From positions 226,744 through 290,743 of the forward strand of contig CADCHE010000001.1 of the NCBI GenBank assembly GCA_902801205.1: a stretch of 64,000 nt of DNA, read 5' to 3'. A program made the position numbers and the translations under genes. Positions 52,456-62,263 of the stretch are shown piece by piece. Numbering within the stretch: position 1 is the first letter of the stretch; every line of letters begins with the position of its first letter. This DNA comes from an uncultured Bacteroidia bacterium. GTDB lineage: Bacteria; Bacteroidota; Bacteroidia; Bacteroidales; UBA932. The notes below the pieces were generated by a model. It ran no database searches. It was not told where the DNA came from and saw nothing but the letters and a program-made list of their open reading frames with translations.

Positions 52456-53115
52456 GTGCTCCTCGGCATCGCCTATTTCCCGCCTGTCAGTTATTTCGCA
52501 CTGATGGCAAAAGGCTTCCGTCTGTCCGCCGCCGACGTGGAGCCTTCTGTCGTTTATCTGGAAGCTTGCGAGCATTACCGCAAACAGTCCTGGCGGAACC
52601 GCTGCCGGATCCTGGCGGCGGACGGCCCTGTGTATCTGCAGTTTCCCGTCGTCCATCCGGCCGACGGCAGGCCCGTGCGTGACGTTCGGGTCGACTATTC
52701 CGTGCCCTGGGTGGTCCGGACGGAACGGGCCATCACCTCGGCGTACGAGTCCTCAGGGTATTTCTTCCATTACCGAGACGAGCTGTTTTCCATCCTGGAT
52801 TCGCATCCGGAGACGCTTTTCGACCTGGACTTGCAGCTGATTCGCTTCTTCCTGCGGAAGACGGGCATCTGTGCGGACCTGCGCTTGACCGACCGGTTTA
52901 CGCCCCCCTCGGAGGACGGCATGTCCCCATACGGGGAGGACTGGCGCTACCGGCTCCATCCGAAGCGGCCTTCGACCGTCCTCTCTGACCTTCAACTGGA
53001 AAAACCGTATTTCCAGGTCTTTGCCCGGAAATACGGTTTCGTTTCCGATCTCTCCATCATGGACCTCCTGTTCAATGAAGGCCCGGAGTCGATCACTTTC
53101 CTGATGAACCGCTAG
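52456..53115 (+). CDS. WbqC-like family protein
   Basis: 219 aa beginning with a GTG at 52456 (read MLLGIAYFPPVSYFALMAKG). The next ATG would cut off the conserved YFPPVSYF opening, so GTG is preferred. Features of the WbqC family follow: EHYRKQSWRNRCRILAADGP and the C-terminal YFQVFARKYGFVSDLSIMDLLFNEGPES. Members sit in polysaccharide or lipid loci and are of unclear enzymatic role. It follows lpxA by 3 nt and overlaps the convergent porin gene by 4 nt. Confidence 0.85.
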   Translation: MLLGIAYFPPVSYFALMAKGFRLSAADVEPSVVYLEACEHYRKQSWRNRCRILAADGPVYLQFPVVHPADGRPVRDVRVDYSVPWVVRTERAITSAYESSGYFFHYRDELFSILDSHPETLFDLDLQLIRFFLRKTGICADLRLTDRFTPPSEDGMSPYGEDWRYRLHPKRPSTVLSDLQLEKPYFQVFARKYGFVSDLSIMDLLFNEGPESITFLMNR

Positions 53116-54794
53116 AATCTCCAGCCGAGGGTCAGGGTGATGTCCCAGCGCTCGCGCTTGTTCAGGATCAGCGGAGAAGCATAATCCGCCAGATAGTCCG
53201 CGTACGGGGAGATGTTCTCGTCCGAGAAGGCGGTCAGGCGTCCCGCGATGTCCGCGAAGAACGAGCCGGGGGAGGAGTAGCCCAGACCGACCGAATAGGC
53301 GTTGATCTTGTCGTGCAGGGTGGTGCGGTTGTCGTACTCGGGGATGTCCGTGAAGTTGTAGCCGGCGCGGACCGCGATCTCGGGGATCGGCTTGATCTCG
53401 GCGCCCAGGCGGAACATGTTCGACTTGCCCATCCGCTGGCGGATTTCGCTGTTGAGGGCGGTGAAGGTATCGTCGTAACCGTCGCGGTCGCGGAACTTCA
53501 TGGTGGAGTAGTCGGTCATTTCGTAATCGAAGCTCAGCAGCGCCATGCCGAAGAAGGTGTAGGCGATACCGGCATTGACGCGGTACGGCGCGCGGAACTC
53601 GTAACCCCATTCGCCTTCGGGCGAGGTGGCGGTCCCTTCGTCCATCCCGTCATAATGGATGTCTACCGAATGCTTCCAGCGCTCGTCGACGCTCATCGCG
53701 GTCGGCGTCTGGATGGCGGCGCCGATGCGCAGTCCGTCGGACGGCTTGGCGATGAATCCGATCTTGGCGTACACGCCGGAGACGTCGGCGGTATAGGAGT
53801 ACCGCGAGCGGTAGTTGTTGAAGTAGGCCGTCTTGTCTTCGAAACGGTTCGGGAAGTCGGCCGGGTCGACGGCGGCTTCCTTGAAGTATTCGCTGTAGGA
53901 ATAGTCCATGCCGACAACACCGATGTTGGCGCCGAGGTAGAAGCGGTCGGAGAAGTTGAAGCCGACGTTGAAGAGCGCGTCGTACTTGCTCCCGGTCTTC
54001 CTGCGGCCGTAGGTCTGCTGGAGCGGACCGCCCAACCGGATGTCGTAGATATGGTTGCCGGCTTCGTCGATCTCTCCGGTGTCTTCGAAGAGTTCGGTCG
54101 CTGCGATGTAGCGGTAGTAGTAGTCCGGGTCGTTGATGTCGCCGAAGACGCCGATCGCACCGGCCTGCGCATTGACGATGTCGTTCCACGGGGGATAGAT
54201 CCCCTGGTCGTCGACGTTCCAGTAGGCGTAGTCCCAGACATCCTGCTCGCGGCCGGCCGCGTCACGGTAGCCATTGAGGAAGTCCACGTCGAACCCCTGC
54301 GCATTGACGGCCATGGAGCTCAGGTAGCTCGTCTTGTCGTTGATGCCTCCGGCGATCATCTTGTCGGCGTAGTTGTTGTTCGCATTGAACACGAAACCGT
54401 AGGTGACGCTTTTCAATCCGTACTTGCGCCCGGTCTTCCAGTTGACCGTCGTTCCGAAGTTCGGCATCGTGAAGCGGGTGAGCCTGGAGCTCTGGGGATT
54501 GGAGAAGATGTCCACCCCGGAGACGGGATACGCGCTGTAGGATGCCGTGGACGTGCTGATGGACAGCCCCGGCGTGATCGTGAACTGGGAGTAGCCGGCC
54601 ACCGCGGAACCTGCCGGATTGAGGCTGATCGATCCGAGGTCTCCACCCACGGCGGTCATGGCGTTGCCCAGGGCGATGGAACGAGCCGTTCCGAAATATT
54701 CGTTCTTGCTGAACGTGAGCCCGTCGTAGACCGTCTGCGCGCCGGCGTAGAAAGCGGTCAGGGACAACAGGGCGGTGAATAGGGTCTTTTTCAT
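53112..54794 (-). CDS. FadL/OmpP1/TodX-type outer-membrane transport protein
   Basis: 560 aa. A signal peptide (MKKTLFTALLSLTAFYAGAQ) is followed by the FadL-like opening (FGTARSIALGNAMTAVGGDLGSISLNPAG) and a long beta-barrel ending in WRF, with Phe last as expected for BAM-inserted porins. The family moves hydrophobic compounds across the outer membrane; the substrate is unknown. It lies 60 nt downstream of the Tyr/Trp-rich lipoprotein gene and may share its transcript. Confidence 0.88.
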   Translation of the reverse strand: MKKTLFTALLSLTAFYAGAQTVYDGLTFSKNEYFGTARSIALGNAMTAVGGDLGSISLNPAGSAVAGYSQFTITPGLSISTSTASYSAYPVSGVDIFSNPQSSRLTRFTMPNFGTTVNWKTGRKYGLKSVTYGFVFNANNNYADKMIAGGINDKTSYLSSMAVNAQGFDVDFLNGYRDAAGREQDVWDYAYWNVDDQGIYPPWNDIVNAQAGAIGVFGDINDPDYYYRYIAATELFEDTGEIDEAGNHIYDIRLGGPLQQTYGRRKTGSKYDALFNVGFNFSDRFYLGANIGVVGMDYSYSEYFKEAAVDPADFPNRFEDKTAYFNNYRSRYSYTADVSGVYAKIGFIAKPSDGLRIGAAIQTPTAMSVDERWKHSVDIHYDGMDEGTATSPEGEWGYEFRAPYRVNAGIAYTFFGMALLSFDYEMTDYSTMKFRDRDGYDDTFTALNSEIRQRMGKSNMFRLGAEIKPIPEIAVRAGYNFTDIPEYDNRTTLHDKINAYSVGLGYSSPGSFFADIAGRLTAFSDENISPYADYLADYASPLILNKRERWDITLTLGWRF

Positions 54795-54854
54795 CTTATT
54801 GTTCGGTTTTATGGTTCATAATTTAAGTTGTTGGAAGCAGGGGGCAGGGAAGGA

Positions 54855-56174
54855 TTACCTTCTGCCGCTGCCGCCGCGCGATCCGCCGCCACCGGAGGAA
54901 CCGCCGCCGGAGTATCCGCCACCGCCGGAGTATCCACCGCCGGAGGAACTGGAGCCGGAGCTTCTGTAGGACCCGGAGGAAGAACTGCTGGAGGAACTGC
55001 GGTAGGAACCGGAAGACATGCTGCTCGAGGAACTGCGATAGGATCCGCTACTGGAGGAGCTGCTGCGGGCAGCGCTGCCGGAAGAGGACCGCGCCGCCGA
55101 TCCGCTGGACGGGCGAGAATACGTCGTCGTTCCGGAGGTATGCCGGGTCGATACGCCGGAGCCGGACATGGTGCTGCGGGCCGAAGGGGCCGTGCTGCGA
55201 ACCGTCGAGGAAGTCCGGGAACTACCGGAAGTCCGTGCAACCGCGCCGCTGCGGGCGGCCGATGCACTGCTGCGTGCGGCCGAGACGGCGGAAGTCCGCG
55301 AGGCGGGACTTGCACTGCTGCGGGCTGCCGCTGCGCTGGAAGAGCGCAGGCCGGCGCTGCTGCGGGAACGCGAGACGGCGCTGCTGCGGGAACCGGCGCT
55401 CCGCGATACCGAGCCGATGCCGCTTCTCGCGGTGGATCCGGTGGTGTTCAGGCGCGGGGTGTAAACCCGGCCGGTGCCGCCGCCGAACAAGTCGCCGTGG
55501 TGACCGGCATAGTGGTGATGGTGGGAGTAATAGCCGCCGTACCAGCCGCCGTACCAGCGGTCATACCAGCCGTAGTGCCCGTAAAACCCGTAATAGCCCG
55601 GATCATACCATCCGCCGTACCATCCGCTGTAGTACCAGGGGCTGGACCAGCCGTGATAGAACCACGGGTCGTACCATCCATAGTACCACGGGTCGTTCCA
55701 GCCGTACCACCAGCCGGAGTGACGGTAATACCACGGGTCGTACCATCCACCGTAATACCAGGGGTTGTATCCCCAGTAGAGGGAGGAATAGTACGGCCAG
55801 GAATGCCAGGAATAGTAGCCGGGATACATGCCCCAACGGGCGTTCCACATGTCGAGCGGGTCGTCGAACACGGTGACGTTCGTGGTGTTCTCTCTTCCGT
55901 CGAAGCCGATGACGGCTTTCTTCCCTTCGGGGATGAAGAGCGTGTCCGTCTTCTCTCCGTTCTTCAGGAAGATCGGAGAGCCTTTCGTCTTTCGTACAAG
56001 TAAGTCGGTTTCTTCTTCTGAAACGGCTGCTTCTGCCGCCGCGTTTTCAGTATAGTAGATTCCGTCCTGATACTTCTGGCGGGAAGCATCGTTCGCATAC
56101 TGCGCAGCTGAACCGCACGATGACAGTGCCGCAGCGAGCAGCGCCGAGATGATGAGGATTGTGCGTGTTTTCAT
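54855..56174 (-). CDS. Low-complexity lipoprotein: Tyr/Trp/Gly-rich core and Ser/Arg-rich tail
   Basis: 439 aa from ATG 56174, preceded by ATAGGAG. A signal peptide ends at lipobox LSSC (Cys20). Residues about 30-105 are a normal-looking domain (LVRKTKGSPIFLKNGEKTDT). About 110-235 are built of WYD/WYG/YYG units (e.g. YNPWYYGGWYDPWYYRHSGW). About 240-439 are Ser/Arg/Ala then Ser/Gly repeats (SGSYRSSSSS). I recall similar Bacteroides proteins being annotated 'vitellogenin-like', which carries no functional meaning. Probably a surface or periplasmic structural lipoprotein; function unknown. Confidence 0.85.
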   Translation of the reverse strand: MKTRTILIISALLAAALSSCGSAAQYANDASRQKYQDGIYYTENAAAEAAVSEEETDLLVRKTKGSPIFLKNGEKTDTLFIPEGKKAVIGFDGRENTTNVTVFDDPLDMWNARWGMYPGYYSWHSWPYYSSLYWGYNPWYYGGWYDPWYYRHSGWWYGWNDPWYYGWYDPWFYHGWSSPWYYSGWYGGWYDPGYYGFYGHYGWYDRWYGGWYGGYYSHHHHYAGHHGDLFGGGTGRVYTPRLNTTGSTARSGIGSVSRSAGSRSSAVSRSRSSAGLRSSSAAAARSSASPASRTSAVSAARSSASAARSGAVARTSGSSRTSSTVRSTAPSARSTMSGSGVSTRHTSGTTTYSRPSSGSAARSSSGSAARSSSSSSGSYRSSSSSMSSGSYRSSSSSSSSGSYRSSGSSSSGGGYSGGGGYSGGGSSGGGGSRGGSGRR

Positions 56175-56340
56175 TTTCGAATCTCCTATAATTGACAATT
56201 AATTCGTAACTTCGCACCATAAAAACTGGCATGTCGTCACGTATATAGGCGATAAGTGCAAAAAGCATACCTGAATCTATGGAACCGTACGTTCTGGGTA
56301 AAAGTAGTAATTTGCCCGGTCATAGACAAGGTTTTGGCAG

Positions 56341-56348
56341 TAAATTTG
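56341..56348 (+). promoter_or_regulatory. -7 promoter box for proS
   Basis: TAAATTTG on the plus strand, a perfect match, 16 nt before the proS ATG. No properly spaced -33 element is seen. Confidence 0.65.
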
Positions 56349-56364
56349 ATTTTTCGACAACGAT

Positions 56365-57843
56365 ATGGCAAAAGAAGTAACGAAAAGAGCCGAGAATTAT
56401 TCTCAGTGGTACAATGATCTGGTGGTCAAGGCGGACCTGGCGGAGCAGTCTCCGGTCCGGGGGTGCATGGTGATCAAGCCGTACGGCTATGCGATCTGGG
56501 AGAAGATGCAGCATGTGCTGGACGGGATGTTCAAGGAAACGGGGGCGCAGAACGCGTATTTCCCGCTGTTCATCCCCAAGTCCTTCTTCAGCCGCGAAGC
56601 GGAGCATGTGGCCGGATTCGCCAAGGAATGTGCTGTCGTTACACACCACCGGCTGATGAACGACCCCGCCGGGAACGGCGTCGTCGTGGATCCCGAGGCG
56701 CGGCTCGAGGAAGAGCTCGTCGTCCGTCCGACATCCGAGACCATCATCTGGAGTACCTATAAGAACTGGATCACTTCCTGGCGCGACCTCCCCATCATGT
56801 GCAACCAGTGGGCGAACGTCGTCCGCTGGGAGATGCGCACGCGCCTGTTCCTGCGGACCGCCGAGTTCCTCTGGCAGGAAGGCCATACCGCGCATGCGAC
56901 GGCCGCCGAGGCCCAGGAGGAAGCAAAGCGGATGGTGGAAGTGTACGCGCGTTTCGCCCGGGAATACATGGCGATGCCGGTGATTGTCGGCCACAAGAGC
57001 CCGAACGAGCGTTTCGCCGGCGCCCTCGACACCCTGACCATCGAGGCGATGATGCAGGACGGAAAGGCCCTGCAGGCAGGGACCTCGCACTTCCTCGGAC
57101 AGAATTTCGCCAAGTCCTTCGACGTGCAGTTCACGGACAAGGAAGGGAAGCTGCAGTATGTCTGGGCCACTTCCTGGGGCGTTTCTACGCGTCTGATGGG
57201 TGCGCTTGTGATGGCGCACGGCGACGACAACGGCCTGGTGCTTCCGCCGGCCCTCGCCCCGATCCAGGTCGTGATGGTCCCCATCCACAAGACCGACGAG
57301 GAGCGTGCGGCCATCCTCGAGAAGATGGCTTCGCTCAAGGCGGCCCTCGAGGCGGAAGGCCACACCGTGAAGGTGGATGACCGCGACACCCTGCGTCCCG
57401 GCTTCAAGTTCGCCGAATGGGAGCTCAAGGGCGTCCCGGTGCGTCTGGCGATCGGCCCGCGCGACTTGCAGAACGGTACGGTCGAAGTGCACCGCCGCGA
57501 TACGCTCGAGAAGCAGACCGTCGCGCTGGAGGGGCTTGAGAAGTCCATCGCCGCCTTGCTGGACGACATCCAGAAAAACATCTACCGGAAGGCTTTCGAC
57601 TTCCGGGCCGCCAACGTCGAACCCTGCGACGACTGGGAGACTTTCAAAGAGAAGATCCAGACCGGCAAGTTCCTGCTCTGCCACTGGGACGGTACAGCCG
57701 AGACCGAGCAGAAGATCAAGGACGAAACTAAGGCGACGATCCGCTGCATCCCGGTGGATACGTTCGTCTGCGAGGAGGAAGGCAAGGACATCTACTCCGG
57801 GAAGCCTTCTTCACGCCGGGTGGTCTTCGCCATTTCCTATTGA
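56365..57843 (+). CDS. proS: Prolyl-tRNA synthetase (short, archaeal/eukaryotic-like type)
   Basis: 492 aa without the editing insertion of the 570-residue bacterial type, so it belongs to the short ProS group. Class II motifs: [58 protein letters not shown] and the anticodon-binding and C-terminal Zn-like domains ending RRVVFAISY. Charges tRNA-Pro. The DUF3078 gene follows after 18 nt. Confidence 0.96.
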   Translation: MAKEVTKRAENYSQWYNDLVVKADLAEQSPVRGCMVIKPYGYAIWEKMQHVLDGMFKETGAQNAYFPLFIPKSFFSREAEHVAGFAKECAVVTHHRLMNDPAGNGVVVDPEARLEEELVVRPTSETIIWSTYKNWITSWRDLPIMCNQWANVVRWEMRTRLFLRTAEFLWQEGHTAHATAAEAQEEAKRMVEVYARFAREYMAMPVIVGHKSPNERFAGALDTLTIEAMMQDGKALQAGTSHFLGQNFAKSFDVQFTDKEGKLQYVWATSWGVSTRLMGALVMAHGDDNGLVLPPALAPIQVVMVPIHKTDEERAAILEKMASLKAALEAEGHTVKVDDRDTLRPGFKFAEWELKGVPVRLAIGPRDLQNGTVEVHRRDTLEKQTVALEGLEKSIAALLDDIQKNIYRKAFDFRAANVEPCDDWETFKEKIQTGKFLLCHWDGTAETEQKIKDETKATIRCIPVDTFVCEEEGKDIYSGKPSSRRVVFAISY

Positions 57844-57861
57844 CCTTAAACCTGCACATCG

Positions 57862-58965
57862 ATGAAAAGAATCCTGCTGATTTCCGCCGCCTTCCTGCTG
57901 CTGTCTTTCCCGCTGTCCGCCCAGGGGGAGAAGAAGAACGCGCAGGATGCGGCCGTGGCTGCCGCCCAGGCGCTGGCCAACACGCCTGAGGAGCAGAAGG
58001 CGCCGCCCAAACCGAAATATTGGAAGAAGGACCTGACAACCCGTGTGAACTTCAACCAGACGAGCCTGACGAACTGGGCGGCCGGCGGTGCGAACAACGT
58101 CACCCTGGCCTCGTTCGTCGTCGCCAATGCCAATTATGCCAAGGGGAAGACCTCGTGGGCCAACAACCTGCAGCTCGACTACGGATTCATTTACCAGGAC
58201 GGCCGTCCCTTCATCCAGAAGAATACCGACCGCATCTACTTTGTCAGTACGTTCGGCCGCAAGGCATCCGACAAACTGAATTACACGGCGCAGTTTACGC
58301 TCCGTACCCAGTTCACGAACAGCTATGCCTACGCCACGCCGTCCTCCTTCGAGGGGGACGAGCCGAGCCGCAGGGACTGGATGAATGCCCGGAAACTGCA
58401 GTCGGGACTCTTCTCTCCGGCGTACGTCCAACTCCCTATCGGTATCCAGTGGATCCCGAATCCGAACCGGTGGCTGGTCGTGAACTTCGCTCCGCTGACG
58501 GGTGGTTTCACGGTGGTGGCGGACGAAAGCCTGCGCCGCCAGTACGGCATGAAGCTGCGGAAGGCATACCGTGACGCTTCGGTCTATCCGTATACGGAAA
58601 CGAAAGCGGACGGGACGACGGTCGACCACGGCGAGTACTACCGTTACGCCCGCTTCGAGTTCGGTACCCGGCTCCAGGCGGACCTCGCGTTCAAGGTGAA
58701 CAACAATTTCACGTGGAACTCCCAGTTGGTGCTCTTCTCGGACTATCTGAACGAGCCGACCCATGTCCGCGTGAACTTCGATAACCGTATCAATTGGCAG
58801 CTGGCCAAATACCTCTCCTTCTCCTTGAGCTCGTTCATGATCTACGACCACAATGTCTTGATCAAGAACGAAAAGGATCTCGAAAAGTATCCGAACGGAA
58901 CGCAGCGCCTCCAGTTCCGCGAACTGGTCGGCTTCGGCTTCTCGTATACCTTCACCGGCAAGTAG
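57862..58965 (+). CDS. DUF3078 outer-membrane beta-barrel family protein
   Basis: 367 aa. A signal peptide (KRILLISAAFLLLSFPLSAQG) and a short Ala/Gln linker precede a barrel-like domain with the DUF3078 feature NFNQTSLTNWAAGGANNVTL and many alternating Asn/Tyr/Phe strands. Function is unknown in the family; it is common in Bacteroidetes and probably sits in the outer membrane. It lies between proS and tilS with short gaps. Confidence 0.85.
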   Translation: MKRILLISAAFLLLSFPLSAQGEKKNAQDAAVAAAQALANTPEEQKAPPKPKYWKKDLTTRVNFNQTSLTNWAAGGANNVTLASFVVANANYAKGKTSWANNLQLDYGFIYQDGRPFIQKNTDRIYFVSTFGRKASDKLNYTAQFTLRTQFTNSYAYATPSSFEGDEPSRRDWMNARKLQSGLFSPAYVQLPIGIQWIPNPNRWLVVNFAPLTGGFTVVADESLRRQYGMKLRKAYRDASVYPYTETKADGTTVDHGEYYRYARFEFGTRLQADLAFKVNNNFTWNSQLVLFSDYLNEPTHVRVNFDNRINWQLAKYLSFSLSSFMIYDHNVLIKNEKDLEKYPNGTQRLQFRELVGFGFSYTFTGK

Positions 58966-58971
58966 TCCGGC

Positions 58972-60357
58972 ATGGAACCGCGTTTCGACCGGGTCCTGGA
59001 CGCGTCCGGGCTGCGCCCTCCGCTGCTGCTCGCGGTCAGCGGAGGGGTCGATTCGATGGTGATGGCGGACCTGTTCCTCCATGCGGGGGATCCCGCTTTC
59101 CGGGATTTCGCCGTCGCTCACTGCAACTTCCGCCTGCGCGGCGCAGACAGCGATGCCGACGAGGCGTTCGTCTCGGCATGGTGCGAAGCGGCCGGCATCC
59201 TCTTCTTTGTCCGCTCCTTCGATACGGCGTCGGTCGCCGCGGAAACCGGCGAGAGCGTGGAGATGGCCGCCCGCCGGCTCCGGTATGACTGGTTCACCGG
59301 GCTGTGCCGCGAGCAGGGGTTCACGGCCGTCGCTGTCGCGCACCAGATGGACGACCAGTTGGAGACATTGTTCCTCAATCTGTTGCGTGGTACCGGCCTG
59401 CGGGGCCTCTGCGGCCTTCGGACGGTGTCGCAGCCAGAGGATTCAGCCGCCGGCGTGCCGGTTTTCCGTCCGATGCTGTCCTTCACCCGCGAGGAGGTAC
59501 TTTCCTACGCTGTCGGACACGGCTTGTCCTGGCGCGAGGACCGCTCCAATGCCGATGTCCGCTTCAAGCGCAACCGGATCCGCCGGGAACTATTCCCGCT
59601 GCTGGAGCAGGTGAATCCATCTTTCCGCCAGACGTTGCTCAAGGATATGGAACGCTTCCGGGAGGTGCAGGCGGTGGCGGACGACGCCCTCCAGGCCTTC
59701 TGTGCGGAGACAAGCGTGCCGCCGCTCTCCGGGGAGACGCTCCGTTTCCGGAACGACCGCCTGCGCGCCAGCGCGCACCTGCCTTATTTCCTGCGCCGGC
59801 TCCTCACTCCCTACGGGTTTTCTGCTTCGGCTGTCCACGCGCTGGTCCGGACGCTTCTTTCTGATGCGCCGGCAGGCAAGACTTACTTCGGCGACGACTG
59901 CCGCCTGGAGGTTTCCGCCGCGCATGCCGTCCTGCTTCCGGATACCGGTCCGCAAGAGGCCCCTGTGCCCGTCACCGTGGAGGGCCCCGGTGTCTACCGG
60001 TGCGGAAACGTCGCCTTCGAGGTCCTTGCGGAGCCCGTGCCTGCGGGGCCGTTCATCCCGGAAGAAGGGGTGACTGTCGCAGACGCCGACCGTCTGCCTT
60101 TTCCCTTCGTCGTCCGTGCCTGGCAGGAGGGGGACTGGATGTATCCGCTCGGTCTCCGGGCTGCCTCGGGGGGTCCCGGACGCAAGAAAATCAGCGATTT
60201 GTTCACGGATCTCAAGTACTCCGCTTCTGAAAAGAGAAGAGCCCTCGTCGTCGGGGACGGAGGCTCTCATGTACTTGCATTGCTGGGCAGCCGGATCGAT
60301 TCCGCAGTGCGTGTCCGCGGGACGACGGTCCGGACCGTCCGCCTGCGTATTATCTGA
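58972..60357 (+). CDS. tilS: tRNA(Ile)-lysidine synthetase
   Basis: 461 aa. PP-loop ATPase motif SGGVDS (residues 23-28), AHCNFRLRGADSDADEAFV and HQMDDQLETLFLNLLRGTGLRGL, followed by the substrate-binding and C-terminal TilS domains (GRKKISDLFTDLKYS). It converts C34 of tRNA-Ile(CAU) to lysidine, an essential decoding step. Six nt after DUF3078; its 3' end overlaps the convergent sppA by 8 nt. Confidence 0.95.
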   Translation: MEPRFDRVLDASGLRPPLLLAVSGGVDSMVMADLFLHAGDPAFRDFAVAHCNFRLRGADSDADEAFVSAWCEAAGILFFVRSFDTASVAAETGESVEMAARRLRYDWFTGLCREQGFTAVAVAHQMDDQLETLFLNLLRGTGLRGLCGLRTVSQPEDSAAGVPVFRPMLSFTREEVLSYAVGHGLSWREDRSNADVRFKRNRIRRELFPLLEQVNPSFRQTLLKDMERFREVQAVADDALQAFCAETSVPPLSGETLRFRNDRLRASAHLPYFLRRLLTPYGFSASAVHALVRTLLSDAPAGKTYFGDDCRLEVSAAHAVLLPDTGPQEAPVPVTVEGPGVYRCGNVAFEVLAEPVPAGPFIPEEGVTVADADRLPFPFVVRAWQEGDWMYPLGLRAASGGPGRKKISDLFTDLKYSASEKRRALVVGDGGSHVLALLGSRIDSAVRVRGTTVRTVRLRII

Positions 60358-62176
60358 TTTCGATCTCGTACGGCATGCGGGCGAAGAAGACCGCATCGGG
60401 CGTGCCGTCGCTCCATGTCTTCTGCCAGCGCAGGAACGATTTCGCAGTCGCTTCGAAGGGCGTTCCCGCGAAGATGCCGGCAAGGATCTCTTCTTCGTTC
60501 CCTTTCTTGTTCATGCGTTCGAACAATTGCTCGAACGCTGATTTCTTCTTGGGATAAGCCGTGACGTGCCAGGCGGAGACGTCCGGGTCGCCGGCCGCCT
60601 GCGCTGCATAGGCAATGGCGTCGGACAGCGTGCCGATCTCGTCCACCAGTCCGATCTTCAGGGCGTCCGAACCGGTCCATACGCGGCCCTGGGCGATCTC
60701 GTCGACCGCCTCGGGGGTCATGTCCCGGCCTTCCGCCACCGTATTGATGAACCGCGTGTAGATGTCTTCGATCGACGTCTGCATCCAGGCGGTCTCTTCG
60801 GCGTCGAAGGGACGCGTCAGCGAGAACATGTCGGAGTGGGCGTGGGAATTCACAGGGGTGATGTTTACGTGAGCGACATCCTTCAGCGTCTTGCTGAATT
60901 CGGGAACGGCGGCGAACACGCCGATGGAGCCCGTGAGCGTGGTGGCGTCGGAGAAGATGCGGTCGCAGCTGTTGGAAATCCAGTAGCCACCGGATGCCGC
61001 GTAACTGCCGTAGGAGGCGATCACCGGCTTGACGGCGCGGGTGAGGTCGACCTCTTCTTTGATCTTGCCGGAGGCGAGGACGGTGCCGCCGGGCGAGTTC
61101 ACGCGGAAGACGACCGCCTTGACGGTGGAGTCTGCGCGGGCCTGCGCGAGCAGGGCGGCGAAACGCTTGCCGACGATGTCGTTGTCGGTGCCCTCTTCCA
61201 CGATGCTGCCGTCCGCGTAGATGACGGCGATCTTCTTCTTCGCGGAAAAGTTCTCCTTGACTTTTGCGGAAACGTATTCAGAAAGAGAGAAGAACTTGAC
61301 ATCCTTGTAGTTGTCCTTGCCGGCCAGGGAAGCGATTTTGGCTTTGTATCCTTCTACGTCCAGCAGCTCGTCGACGAGGCCGTGGGCGACCAGGTCTTCC
61401 GGCAGGTTGAGCATGAGACGGTCGATGAACAAGTCGAGTGAATCCTTGGAAATGCCCCGGCTTTCCGCCGTTTCACGACCGATCGTTTCCCAGATGGAAG
61501 CGACCATCTCCTGGTTCTGCTCCATGTTTTCGGGGCTTGCGCTGTTCTTGATGTACATCTCGCCGGCGGATTTGTATTTTCCATGCCGGATCAGCTGGTA
61601 GTTGATGCCGAGGCGGTCGAGCAGGTCCTTGAGGAACATCATCCTGCCGCTGACGCCCAGCATCATGACATTGCCGCCGTGGTGGCTGGTGGAGTAGATC
61701 TTGTCCGCGACGGAAGCGAGGTAATAGCTCCCGGAGGTGAAGGCTTCCCCGTAGGCGACGACGGCCTTTCCGCTCTTGCGGAAGTCCGTGAGCGCCTTGC
61801 GGAATTCTTCCAGGTATGTGACATTGGACGCATTGTCGGTCTTCAGGAGGATCATCTTCACGGCCGGGTCTTCGGCGGCTTTCCGGATGGCGTTCACCGC
61901 GTCGAGGATGCCGACTTGGTCGTACATCTCTCCGGACTGGAGGAAACGCATCGGATCATCACCCGCCGACTGCTCGGCCAGGAGGGTCCGCGACATGTCG
62001 ACCAGCATCACGCCTTCCTTGGGGAGGACGGTGGTGGAACCGGAGGAGGCAATGGCAGCGGATGACGAAGCCATCGAGCCGATCATCATGATAAACATCA
62101 GCGCTTTGACGATGCCCCAGACGAAAAGTCCGCACAGGACGGCCAGCACCCACTTGACAAACTCTTTCATGTTCAT
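60350..62176 (-). CDS. sppA: Signal peptide peptidase SppA, 67-kDa type
   Basis: 608 aa from ATG 62176 ([14 protein letters not shown]); ATGs at 62188 and 62170 are in frame and also possible. One N-terminal membrane helix and two tandem S49 domains. The catalytic Lys is in [11 protein letters not shown] (K202), and the Ser is in [12 protein letters not shown] (S395). It degrades cleaved signal peptides in the inner membrane. The long open frame further upstream is antisense to hisS and excluded by the -7 box at 62202-62209. Confidence 0.95.
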   Translation of the reverse strand: MNMKEFVKWVLAVLCGLFVWGIVKALMFIMMIGSMASSSAAIASSGSTTVLPKEGVMLVDMSRTLLAEQSAGDDPMRFLQSGEMYDQVGILDAVNAIRKAAEDPAVKMILLKTDNASNVTYLEEFRKALTDFRKSGKAVVAYGEAFTSGSYYLASVADKIYSTSHHGGNVMMLGVSGRMMFLKDLLDRLGINYQLIRHGKYKSAGEMYIKNSASPENMEQNQEMVASIWETIGRETAESRGISKDSLDLFIDRLMLNLPEDLVAHGLVDELLDVEGYKAKIASLAGKDNYKDVKFFSLSEYVSAKVKENFSAKKKIAVIYADGSIVEEGTDNDIVGKRFAALLAQARADSTVKAVVFRVNSPGGTVLASGKIKEEVDLTRAVKPVIASYGSYAASGGYWISNSCDRIFSDATTLTGSIGVFAAVPEFSKTLKDVAHVNITPVNSHAHSDMFSLTRPFDAEETAWMQTSIEDIYTRFINTVAEGRDMTPEAVDEIAQGRVWTGSDALKIGLVDEIGTLSDAIAYAAQAAGDPDVSAWHVTAYPKKKSAFEQLFERMNKKGNEEEILAGIFAGTPFEATAKSFLRWQKTWSDGTPDAVFFARMPYEIEIR

Positions 62177-62201
62177 AATCGATTGCATTTGAGGATTCCC
62201 G

Positions 62202-62209
62202 CAAATGTA
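62202..62209 (-). promoter_or_regulatory. -7 promoter box for sppA
   Basis: TACATTTG on the minus strand, a perfect match, 25 nt upstream of the chosen sppA ATG. Confidence 0.7.
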
Positions 62210-62232
62210 GGGAAATTCTCTGAGATTCTTAC

Positions 62233-62240
62233 TATCTTTG
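62233..62240 (+). promoter_or_regulatory. -7 promoter box for hisS
   Basis: TATCTTTG on the plus strand, a perfect match, 23 nt before the hisS ATG at 62264. Divergent to the sppA box. Confidence 0.75.
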
Positions 62241-62263
62241 TCAGATTGAACGAAATTGACGAA

